A stretch of DNA of 64,000 nt from contig NC_088311.1 of NCBI RefSeq assembly GCF_910592395.1, forward strand, positions 872,501-936,500, given 5' to 3'. The position numbers and the translations under genes were made by a program. Below are positions 37,876 to 47,189 of this stretch, one piece after another; position 1 is the stretch's first letter; the number at the start of each line of letters is the position of its first letter. The DNA is from Lineus longissimus. Taxonomy: Eukaryota; Nemertea; Pilidiophora; Heteronemertea; Lineidae. Under the pieces are notes generated by a model. It worked only from the letters and a program-made list of their open reading frames with translations, was not told where the DNA came from and made no database searches.

Positions 37876-39554
37876 CATTGAAAAGTCATGACCTCAGCTA
37901 CCCCAATCTAGTTCATTAGCAAAACACTGTTTCATGTGGTGGTCTGAAGCCAACACTACTTGCAAGAGGGAGTTGGCAAGGTAAACGTCCATGGTTTGCT
38001 GGTAGATTGGATGAGGTATCTCAGGTCCTGGCTAGACGATGGATGTAGTAGTCAATAGGCTTATCCACACCTTGTGATGATGTCCAAGGCTGCTACATGT
38101 AAGGTAGTATAAAATTCAAATACAAGTGATCATTGAGTGATTATACTCATGAATTGATACTTAACACTACAAACAGCCTATAGTTTTACAAGTAGTGGCT
38201 ATAACAGATAAGCTGGTTTGTATCATTTTTACATTTGGATTCACTGATGAGTCTTGTGTGTATATTTTGTACTGAAGATGCTGTAAGACAGTTAGGAATT
38301 GTACATATACTTTGATTGACAGTCACAAAATGTACAAATGATCAGATTGGAAAACCTCGGGCAAGTTTCAGTCCCAGGAGGTTTCCTGTAGTCAAAGGGA
38401 GTCTATAGGCAGCTGCCAGGCAGGTCGAATTACGTAACACAAACCCTAGCTGTTTGTTGGCCTTAAATGGGGACTATAGGCAGGAGCTAGGGGTCGGTCA
38501 TCTTAAGGTGACTAAGATTCACAGTTACGGGCCTGGCTTGTGTTATACATGTAGTTCAGCATGAGGTGTATTCCTTGTACAAGCATGAAGAGTTTCAATG
38601 TGAGATGGGAGAGACCCGATTGGGGACTTTCTGTGTAACCTTACCTGGCAACTGCCAATGAACACCCTTGTAAGTTAACAGTCAGAATCTCATGCCATGA
38701 TGAACAGATACATGTACTTAAAGATATTTTATTTTTATTGACAGATTTTATTATTTTACCAGTCACTTAGTTTAACTGCTGTGGTGTGTGGTTTCTGCCC
38801 GAAGCTGCATTATTTGTTGGTCTAGTGGTGTCCATGTCATGGTAGTCATGGTGAGGAGAACTGTACAGTAGAGACGTTATCCTGACAGGCTTTGTTTACC
38901 TTGTGGTTGTGACTGACCAATGAGGACTGAATACTCCACAGCTCTAGCTGTCTAAACCTGTGGACTATTTCAGTTATATGTGTCTTGCCAGTTAAATATC
39001 TCTTAATCACAAATTATTTAAAGAGATACTGTTTTTAACTTTGTTTATTTTTACCAATTTCACCATGACAGCAACTGAATCAGATCGAAAATACTCATAA
39101 TTGTGATTTTGACCAAATCTGTTGACACCGGGTACATTGAAATCTGACATTGTATGATACATCCAACGACGACAGACAGCTCATTCAATGTTGTCGTTGA
39201 CAGTGACTTCACATATTAAAGGCCCACCAGTTCTTCTGATTTGTTCATGACGTTCTCCCCCCTTCAGTGTTTAATAACTGCTGATTTGAAGATAACAAGC
39301 TTGATTTAAGCTCCCTCTTTTCTCAAGTGGCAAAGCCAGTCCAGCTATTCTTTTCCATTTAATATGTGATTTTTTTCCCACCTTCCAAACTTCAAATACC
39401 TCACTTTTGAGTTGTGAAAAAGCGGGTGATCCAGTGATTTATGTTAATTCTTGACCTGATGTAAAGACACATTCGAATGAGGTGAGCAAACTCTCACAAT
39501 TATTGCCCATTGTGAGGTGATACCAGTGTTAAGCCGAGTCTTTAGACTTTGTAG
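37876..39554. other. intergenic (or distal 3' UTR), nothing coding
   Basis: No gene seen. A phrase containing CTATAGGCAG occurs twice (near 38402 and 38475), a minor duplication. The segment ends at the 5' LTR. Confidence 0.6.
39551..39554. repeat. target-site duplication GTAG, left copy
   Basis: GTAG directly precedes the 5' LTR and recurs directly after the 3' LTR at 44275-44278. Four bases is within the usual range for Ty3/Gypsy integrases. By chance alone a 4-bp match is weak, but the exact positions at both LTR ends support it. Confidence 0.75.
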
Positions 39555-40044
39555 TGTTGTATAGTAATTGTAAAACCTTTCTTATGAGTAGCACTGTAAT
39601 GTGTAATTCTTGGAATTAAGTGTGCGAGATTATTGGAATTGGGTATCAGATAAGATACCTGTGAAAATTCCCACGGTCTACTTTTAATCCTCCATTCTCC
39701 CCAGCGTGATCAATTACGTCAGCATTGATGCGGCTCCTCATTGGATGGAGACGCATCAACGTTGCCCCCTGATTGGTGCAGACAAAGCTGCGCGTGAATA
39801 CAAAACAGCTGTCCGCACGCTCTCGGCAGAGAGAGAGAGAGAAAGAGAGAAGAGAGCGATAGAGAGTTATTCCAGTCTCCCGAGTATTTTATAATCACGT
39901 GCACGAATCGTCATCCCGACGAACTATTTTATCAATTATGACTTTGGTGTGTATAATTTTGTGAAGCAGTGTTAGAATAAAGGATCCGGACGTTAGAAGG
40001 CAAATTCAGGACTTATTACGTTTGTAACCTGTGCAAATACAACA
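39555..40044 (+). repeat. 5' long terminal repeat (490 bp)
   Basis: TGTTGTA...TACAACA is a perfect 7-bp terminal inverted repeat. Visible regulatory words include a CRE-like TTACGTCA (39714-39721), a GAGA-rich tract (about 39828-39868), a TATA-like TATAA (39890-39894) and a poly(A) signal AATAAA (39976-39981). Their order fits U3-R-U5. A 62-codon open frame inside the LTR occurs in both copies and is unlikely to be a protein gene. Confidence 0.95.
39890..39894 (+). promoter_or_regulatory. TATA-like box of the 5' LTR
   Basis: TATAA in the context GTATTTTATAATC lies about 80 bp before the LTR's AATAAA and just after the GAGA tract, as expected for the element's promoter. The same word lies at 44120-44124 in the 3' LTR. 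Confidence 0.5.
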
Positions 40045-40062
40045 TGGCGACCTTCCCAGGAC
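40045..40062 (+). promoter_or_regulatory. candidate primer-binding site
   Basis: TGGCGACCTTCCCAGGAC starts at the first base after the 5' LTR. TGG complements the CCA end of a tRNA, as in most LTR elements. I cannot say which tRNA is used. Confidence 0.6.
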
Positions 40063-41044
40063 CTTCAATTCGTGACAGTGAGTCCGGATGCGTTTCAGTC
40101 TTGGAGCAGATTCTATTAACCGAGGACTCCGTTTTTCACGCCACGTGCTAGTGCTACTGCAGTCCATTATGTACATTACGTGTACACCTACGTGATTTCT
40201 AACTCGTTCATTTCATCGGGAGGCAGAATAGTGACGTTCGTTTGTCAATATAATATTTATAAAATCGTGAATTTTTTCTAAACTGTTCGTGACGTAAGTG
40301 CGAATTTCATTATATTTATATATCGTCACTTTCGTTATAAATCACTGTGATCGCCATGAATCACTGTGAGTGTGAGCGCAGCATTTTTTAATCGATTGAC
40401 GGACACCGTCTTCGTCAGTACGCATAGTACACGTCTATCTCTGTGTGTACCGAACTATTCAACTTCTACATCATGACATGTGCTATAACGTTCACGGATG
40501 ATGTGCCCAGCAGCCAGAATACTCTTCAATTCGCCCTGATGTCTACTCGAGATCCGATACCGTTCCAGGCTCCAGCTGATCCAGCGTTGCAGTTTTAAAA
40601 GAGACATTTTATCAACTTTTTGAAAGACATTTTATAAACTTTTGAGAGACATTTGTAAACTTTTTGATAGTCATTTATATTAACTGTTTTGAAAGACATT
40701 TTATAAACTAATTAGTAATAGGGCAATATTTTTGTGCATCATTTCCATGTTGGCAGAGTATAGTACAATACTTTGCAATATCAGTCGATTCATAGCATTT
40801 AATGCATTTAATCTTAAATTTTCACTCGTTATTGCAAACTGACTGGAACCGGACCCCGAGGATTTTGACAACTGTATATCTATAATATGAACTTTGTTTA
40901 GCTTTGCCCTGTTACAGCAAGATAGACAACGGACCAACCCAACCTTTAATGTTGCATTTCCTTTTCAGAAGAAATTAACTTTTGCTTCCCAAATACCTGA
41001 CTTTTTATTCCTTCATAACTAACTTTTACCCCTTTACAGTAATA
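40063..41044 (+). other. untranslated leader of the LTR element
   Basis: About 1 kb between the primer-binding site and gag, with several short upstream ATGs and no long frame. It contains the 22-26-bp tandem repeat described separately and probably holds packaging and translation signals. Confidence 0.6.
40600..40712. repeat. short tandem repeat in the LTR-element leader
   Basis: Five imperfect copies of a 22-26-bp unit like GAAAGACATTTTATAAACTTTT (GACATT or GTCATT near 40603, 40626, 40648, 40670, 40696). It is AT-rich. Confidence 0.8.
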
Positions 41045-42148
41045 ATGGAAGGGCCAGCAGATCCAGCACCACCTGCTTTCAGGGGCACCGATTTTCTACC
41101 TCCTTTGTTTGATGGTGAAGTGATCGACCATGACATTTGTCATGCACATATCTTATCGTTTATGGACTACCTTCACTTCCACAATCTCCACGAGCCAGCA
41201 AATGCTGCAGAGATGATTCATATCATAACATTGTTCAAGGCTAGACTTCGTGGCAAAGCACGTCTGTGGGCAGAGGGAAAAGTTTTCCCCACTATCGCTA
41301 ATCTCAGAGCACAGTTTATGCAGCGGTTCAGTCCAACCCATTCAAATTTTGCCAATGTCAAGCATTTTCATTCTCTTTCCCATACCCCAGGCGATTCAGC
41401 CGAAATGACTCTCAATAAGATACGCTTAGCAGCCCAGCGTATTCATTATAATGAGGTCCAGGTTCGAGACAAATTCTTACAGGTTTTGCCTACCAATTGT
41501 CAGGCAGCAGTCATCATGGCTGCCCCTGCAGATGCAGACGTGGCAGTTCTCGTTGAACGTGCTCAACAATATTTAGATTTTTCTGAGCCAGACAGGCCAA
41601 CTACTGCTAATAAGCAGGTATCATTTATCACTGATCAGGTCCATGTGACCACTGCTAGTGCTAGTGCATCCACTAACAGTAGTGCTTGTGCAGTTGACAG
41701 GCTTACTGAGCAACTTGCTGCTCTTCGCACAGAAGTGCAAGATTTGTCTATAGAGGTCAGGACTCAACCTCAGGTTCATTTTAGTCAACCACAGTCCAAC
41801 TCTGATACTGGTGCTCGTACATATAGCTCGAACTACCGTTCAAGTTCGCCATCTCCTGTGAGTCATCAGTCTAGACGTCCTAGTCGTAGTCCGGCTAGAG
41901 ACCGTTATCGTTATAGTCATCGTGTATCCAGTAGATCCCCATGTAGGGACAGTCGTCGTTCTCAGGGTTCCTATGGTATTTCTCGTTCTGGTAACTCTCC
42001 CCGTCGTGCCACCTCCAACATTGTCTGTTATTTCTGCCACAAACCCAATCATGTGTGGAGAAACTGTTATACTTACCAGAACATGGTCAGTCGTGGGTTG
42101 GCCCATTTGTTATACACCAGGTTTTGGATAGGACACACTATATTATAG
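41045..42148 (+). CDS. gag: retrotransposon Gag-like protein
   Basis: 367 residues from the ATG at 41045. An upstream in-frame ATG at 40982 would add 21 hydrophobic residues; I prefer 41045 because the MEGPADPAPPAF opening looks like a normal Gag start. The first ~170 residues resemble a retrotransposon gag (capsid-like) domain. An arginine/serine-rich basic stretch covers about 255-325. One CCHC zinc knuckle follows (C328, C331, H336, C341; spacing C-x2-C-x4-H-x4-C), for RNA binding. After about residue 348 the frame runs into integrase-tail DNA in the wrong frame and stops at 42148, so the last ~20 residues are not native Gag. It would form the particle if expressed. Confidence 0.85.
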   Translation: MEGPADPAPPAFRGTDFLPPLFDGEVIDHDICHAHILSFMDYLHFHNLHEPANAAEMIHIITLFKARLRGKARLWAEGKVFPTIANLRAQFMQRFSPTHSNFANVKHFHSLSHTPGDSAEMTLNKIRLAAQRIHYNEVQVRDKFLQVLPTNCQAAVIMAAPADADVAVLVERAQQYLDFSEPDRPTTANKQVSFITDQVHVTTASASASTNSSACAVDRLTEQLAALRTEVQDLSIEVRTQPQVHFSQPQSNSDTGARTYSSNYRSSSPSPVSHQSRRPSRSPARDRYRYSHRVSSRSPCRDSRRSQGSYGISRSGNSPRRATSNIVCYFCHKPNHVWRNCYTYQNMVSRGLAHLLYTRFWIGHTIL

Positions 42149-42780
42149 CAGATTTGAAGGGAAACATCATTCCTGATATCTTCAATTTTGCAAGGTTGAA
42201 ACCAGCATTTTTGAGGGCCACAGGTCAGAAAAATGTAGCCCATCTCCAGCAGTTGCAAAACTTGCTTCATAAGGCAGACAAGGCACAGGATGAGAAAGCT
42301 GTGCATGCTGCTTATGCTTTGGATTTCACTGATGAGACAGGTTCCGCTCATGAATCCACCACCTATAGAGGCGACATCTATGCCTCACAGGCTGAACTTT
42401 GTGATTTCAATATTCATTTGTCTCATGCCGAGGGTAACCATGGCATGATTGCTCCCTCTGTGTTGTCCACTAAGCAACAGGATGATTTGTCTCGGCTCAC
42501 TTGGCAATCTCCCTCAGAGTTTGATTACACCACTTTGAAACGGGCGCGTTTCAAAAATGGATGCCTAGAACTCTTGCTCTCTGTGCCTTTTGGGCAGAAA
42601 CAGTTTAGCTATTGGTGGTCACCTCAATTTGAACCACATGTTGTCAGCATTGTCCAGTTTGTGTTAAGTGCCAAGGATATAAGATGTACAGGGTGTCCCA
42701 ACCCGTTAAAAATGTTCAAAGATAAGACCATTCATGATAAGTCAAATATTTTGGCGAAAAGCCAAGAGAAAAGTGATTAG
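42091..42780 (+). pseudogene. C-terminal remnant of the pol polyprotein (integrase GPY/F end)
   Basis: From about 42091 a second frame continues to a TAG at 42778-42780. It opens with WVGPFVIHQVL, followed by DLKGN and RLKPAFLR, typical of the GPY/F module that ends Ty3/Gypsy integrases. About 190 further residues follow; I recognise no domain in them. No protease, RT, RNase H or integrase core precedes it: the deletion joins gag just after the zinc knuckle to this tail, in a different frame, so it has no start of its own beyond a GTG. Left junction estimated within about 10 bp. Confidence 0.8.
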
Positions 42781-43784
42781 ACGACAATTTATTGAGAATA
42801 TGGTTTGTATTTAAAACATCTCAAGTGGTTTCTTGTTGTCGTTGTTATGGTAATGATGTCATTTGGTGTTTACAACAAGACGTTGCTATATTGCTTATCA
42901 AAACAAATCTTTACGAGAATAATTATTTCATCCTCATTGCTATTTTTATAAAAGCTAGTGAGTTGTTAGTTGGATAATTGTAGAAACATCTATTAGCTAT
43001 AGATGTGATATTTTTTTCTACTTGTCTTCAATGAAGCTTTGTGCAACAGTAATCTGTCTATTGAACAGTTTTCCAGTTTGAGTATTTTCTTATCAATACT
43101 CTATTTTATTGGATGTTTGTACGGCTACATGTTAGCAAAGCCAACTCTCATCAGTCTTGGGACTGATTTATTTTCGTGATGGGTTTCTGTCTCCAAGCAG
43201 TGCTTGTGGCAATTGCTGTTTCGAGACAGCTCACACAATAGTGTATGATTTAAGCAATTTGGATACTTTTGTGACAACAACATTTTTTTTTCGTTGAGGT
43301 TTTGTAAATACGCGTGTCATCCAGAAGTTCTTCGAGTTAAACTTTATTTTCCACAGTTTTCAGATGCCTTGTCGACCGGTCCAGTCAGTTTCGCAATATT
43401 CCCAGCAGAGGTTTTGACACTTCATTGTATCATTGCATATTTTAACATGCTGTTTAGCATGAGATTAATGATTCAATGTATAATTATATTGTAACCTTAT
43501 GCTCATACTTTGTCATGAATGAAGTGGTCATTCATTAGTAAGTGGAACAAAATACATATATTGTAACTAAGTTCGGCCGCTGGCTGAACACTGTTGGGAA
43601 CCCCGAACCATATGATGTAATTTAAGTTCATTCGCTGCATGAACACCTCGTTTAAAGCCTTATTATCATTGATTGTACCCCATTCAACAATACTATGTGT
43701 TAAGCCAAAGTCATATTCCTCTAATTGTTTTTAAAAAAAAAAAAATATTTTAACTTCGTAAAATATTTTACCAGTTCCGCGGGA
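42781..43784 (+). other. 3' internal non-coding part of the LTR element
   Basis: One kb between the pol remnant and the 3' LTR, without a long frame. It contains an A13 run at 43733-43745. I see no convincing polypurine tract directly against the 3' LTR; the last bases before it are GCGGGA. Confidence 0.6.
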
Positions 43785-44274
43785 TGTTGTATAGTAATTG
43801 TAAAACCTTTCTTATGAGTAGCACTGTAATGTGTAATTCTTGGAATTAAGTGTGCGAGATTATTGGAATTGGGTATCAGATAAGATACCTGTGAAAATTC
43901 CCACGGTCTACTTTTAATCCTCCATTCTCCCCAGCGTGATCAATTACGTCAGCATTGATGCGGCTCCTCATTGGATGGAGACGCATCAACGTTGCCCCCT
44001 GATTGGTGCAGACAAAGCTGCGCGTGAATACAAAACAGCTGTCCGCACGCTCTCGGCAGAGAGAGAGAGAGAAAGAGAGAAGAGAGCGATAGAGAGTTAT
44101 TCCAGTCTCCCGAGTATTTTATAATCACGTGCACGAATCGTCATCCCGACGAACTATTTTATCAATTATGACTTTGGTGTGTATAATTTTGTGAAGCAGT
44201 GTTAGAATAAAGGATCCGGACGTTAGAAGGCAAATTCAGGACTTATTACGTTTGTAACCTGTGCAAATACAACA
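43785..44274 (+). repeat. 3' long terminal repeat (490 bp)
   Basis: Same length as the 5' LTR, offset by 4,230 bp, and identical to it as far as I could compare line by line. The poly(A) signal AATAAA is at 44206-44211. Confidence 0.95.
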
Positions 44275-44278
44275 GTAG
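44275..44278. repeat. target-site duplication GTAG, right copy
   Basis: Matches 39551-39554. Joining the flanks reconstructs the empty site at a single GTAG. Confidence 0.75.
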
Positions 44279-44879
44279 GAAACCATTGGAAGACCCGCTT
44301 TCCTAATCATGTTATTTTCGCTCGCCCATGTATTCATTATTCCTGCATCTTGTTGTTGACAGTAAATTGCGTGTGAGCTCCATGCGGTTTAATCGATGTT
44401 TTCCATAGGAATCATGACTATTTAGTGATAACAGTATTCAGTTCAAGTTGACATCTTGTGCATGAGGGCTGGTTAGACTTTATAACTGCCACTGTGTGTA
44501 TAACAGGTAGAAATGACTGCTCACTTAATGCTTGTACGAAACACCCTGCCATAGTTGATGGTTGCTATAGCTCATTTCTTGTTTCATGCCATATTATGCT
44601 TGTAAGCCAACCTATCAAATCTTATGTTTGTTTAGCAGCCTGTATCTTTGTTTTGGCCTATGATTTGAAGCAGTTGTGGATTGATTAGATTCCTGAGGAA
44701 TGGGATAAATCTATTTTTGTGACCTATGCAATGAAATGTTGTGAAAACAACTTGACAGACAGAATAAAGATTGAAGATGTATTGTATTTAAAATATATTT
44801 CTGTGTTCTTACTTAGTTTCTGGAATACATTATAGGTGGCCACACCTTTTCAATGGCAGTCTTATCATCTACCACCCTG
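44279..44879. other. intergenic flank between LTR element and satellite
   Basis: No gene recognised. A plus-strand AATAAA at 44763-44768, followed by AT-rich and then GT-containing sequence, could be a real poly(A) site. Because the element inserted upstream of it, it might be a distal POMGNT1 3' end in alleles lacking the insertion. Confidence 0.45.
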
Positions 44880-47060
44880 TCCGGGGTGAAATTGTCACAA
44901 CAAGGCCAGAGACAACCGAGAAGCCTGGACCATGGAGAACTGGGAGCCCTTACTGTGTGGCCAACATGGTGAACCTGGTTTTGCCAACTTGATGAGGCTG
45001 TCACAACCAGGATGGAGAACTTGCTGCCTCACTGTCTCACCAACATAACCCCACCAAAGAGAACCTGGAACACCCTGGCTGTAACAGACAGGCCATGGAG
45101 ACACTGGTGGCTCTAAGATGTGGTTATCACAACCATAACATGGCTCTGTGCCAACATGGTGAGGCTACCACAACCAGACCAAGGAGAGCTAGGCTGCCTC
45201 AGTCAGATCGAGGAGCACCTCGCTTCCACCTTAATAACTGTGTCACCAACACGACTTGTCGTTTCGTTGACATGGTGGAGCTACAAGGTTACATCTCATC
45301 TCATCTCAAGGTCTCAGTCTCGTCTCTCCCACCATGTTTGCAGGACGGAGGGACAGCCATTTGGCCTGGTTGCGGCTGTCAATGTTCTCTCACATGGTAA
45401 TATACGGAGACCACGGCTGTCCCGTCCGATTTGGTCTGGTTGTTACTGTCTCGTCTACTTCACTGTGTCTGTGTCATGGTGACACTCACAGGGTCGATTC
45501 GGTTCTGTTGCTCTCTCACTCGTGTTGGAGACGCAGTGAGGCAGCCAGATACTGGTCCGGATGTGACAGTGGCACCGGGATGGCGACAGGGTGAGGAAGT
45601 CAGGTCTGTCTAGCTGCAATTGTGACCGGCTCAACAGCCTCAACTAGACCAAATCGATCGTCCCAGCTACGGCGTCTTCTCAACGCAGTGAGCGATATAC
45701 GACAGTCACAGCCAGACCGAATCGGACCTGGCAGCTTCACTATGTCGCCGATAGAGTTTGAGAGATGTGACCATCTCAACCAGACCCAATCAGCCCTGGG
45801 AGCTCATTATAGATCTGCCGACACGATGAGATAGATGAGACAGTCACAGCCAGACCGAATCGACCCGAATAGACTGCCCCACTGTCATGCCAACACGGTG
45901 AGATAGATCAGTGACAACAAGACTGGGAATGGGATCTGCTCTACCATCCGGTCGAGAGAAATAAATGAGACAGTCACTATCAGACCGAATGGGGCCTGCT
46001 GTCTTGCTGTCTTTGCAGAGATAGAGAAAGAATTGGGATAGTCACAAACAGACCGAATCGGGCCGGGCCTGGCTGTCCCACCACCTATCAAACGCGTGTC
46101 ACATCCAGACGAAGGGAACACATGGCTGCATCAAAGACCAATGAAACTAGAACCTCATTGGATAGAGAGATGGGACAGTCACAACCCGAATGGTGCCTGC
46201 CTTCCCGACATGTTAGGAGAGTTGGAAAGGTCACAACCAGACCAAATCGGTCCTGGCATCGCCACAGACTTGTCAACACCACAAGTGGCGCCATCGTACG
46301 AATGCGCACAATGATCGTTCTCAGTCGGGAGAGAGGCGATACAGCAACAACTAGACCGATTTAGGCCTGGCTCCCCCATCGTCTTGCCAACACGTGTGAT
46401 TGTCTCACTTCGCTCACTGTGTTGGCATGGTCTGGTTAAGACTTTCTCATCCCTTTGGCTGTGTCGGGAAGACGGGGCGGGGCAACCAGTTCCCATTTGG
46501 TGCAGTTGCTGCTGTCTCAACTCTCTAACCTTGTCGGCGAAATAATGGTGAGGCAGCCACTTCCTATCAGTGTCGTTGTGACTGCGTCGTCCTCTCACTG
46601 CGTCAGCGACACTCTTGGGCTCCCAGGACCGAATCGGTCTGGTTGTGTCACATCTCTTTCAACAAGTCGGCGACACTGTGGAGCTGACACACTCCTAAAG
46701 TTAGAGATTTGAAGAGATTTTGCCAGTGGATGTTGATTCTCTTGGAATCCACCCGAAGGATGGAGCAGACGGTACCGATTGGGCCTGATTGTGGCTGTCA
46801 CACCTCGATCTCCCATTGTTTTGGTGACATGGTGGAACTATTAGGTCCGATTCAGTCTGATTATAACTGTTTTATCTCTCTCACTCTGTAGGCAACAAGA
46901 TGGGGCTATTAGGTCCGATTCAGTCTGATTGTGACTGTTTTATCTCTCTCACTCTGTAGGCAACAAGATGGGGCTATTAGGTCTGATTCAGTTTGGTGGT
47001 GACCGTCATTTGTCACCAACACGGTGAAGGTTGTCACAACCAGACAAATAGGGACATTTC
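44880..47060. repeat. degenerate ~68-bp satellite with orientation switches
   Basis: Copies of a motif like GTCACAACCAGACCGAATCG recur at about 68-bp steps (for example 45713, 45781, 45851, 45918, 45981, 46049). The inverse, CGGTCTGGTTGTGAC, recurs with the same step (for example 46429, 46500, 46569, 46636, then 46853, 46921, 46990). Orientation is roughly plus 44880-45240, minus 45350-45600, plus 45630-46370, minus 46420-47010, plus from 47030. Two adjacent copies (46888 and 46956) are exactly 68 bp apart and nearly identical, so local amplification is recent. Long minus-strand frames here are not genes. Confidence 0.85.
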
Positions 47061-47074
47061 AGGATATGGCTGCC

Positions 47075-47181
47075 TTACAGACCACAGAGGTCCTGGCAGA
47101 GGTGCATGTGTCTCTGAACCCAGTGCTGCAAATCTTCGGCTGTCTGGTCCATGGGGTTGGCCTTGTAGGTCAACTGCTGGG
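47075..47181 (-). CDS. possible exon of an unrecognised gene
   Basis: On the minus strand, a pyrimidine-rich stretch and CAG acceptor (47182-47184) precede an open segment reading AQQLTYKANPMDQTAEDLQ, then WVQRHMHLCQDLCGL, and a TAA at 47075-47077. Alternatively a donor (GTAAGG) at 47074-47079 would make it an internal exon. Amino-acid composition and low repeat content look coding, but I recognise no family. It lies beyond the NOL4 stop and next to the satellite. Confidence 0.25.
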
Positions 47182-47189
47182 CTGATACT

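Larger units (their letters stand above)
39555..44274 (+). mobile_element. internally deleted Ty3/Gypsy-type LTR retrotransposon
   Basis: A 4,720-bp element flanked by a GTAG duplication (39551-39554 and 44275-44278). Two 490-bp LTRs begin TGTTGTA and end TACAACA. Inside, in order: a primer-binding-site-like TGG start, a ~1-kb leader, gag with a CCHC zinc knuckle, and then directly the C-terminal end of a Gypsy-type integrase (GPY/F module). Protease, reverse transcriptase, RNase H and the integrase core are absent. I saw no difference between the LTRs, so insertion looks recent and must have relied on enzymes from a complete relative. Gypsy assignment rests on the GPY/F motif and gag type. 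Confidence 0.92.

Noticed and set aside
39706-39904. Open frames of 61-62 codons in the LTR, duplicated at 43936-44134
   Set aside because: Present twice only because the LTR is. They span the GAGA tract and promoter region and have no family resemblance.
41840-42131. Alternative-frame peptides overlapping gag
   Set aside because: Shadows of the arginine/serine-rich gag codons in other frames.
46179-46598. A 139-codon minus-strand open frame
   Set aside because: It runs through the degenerate 68-bp satellite; openness follows from the repeat composition.
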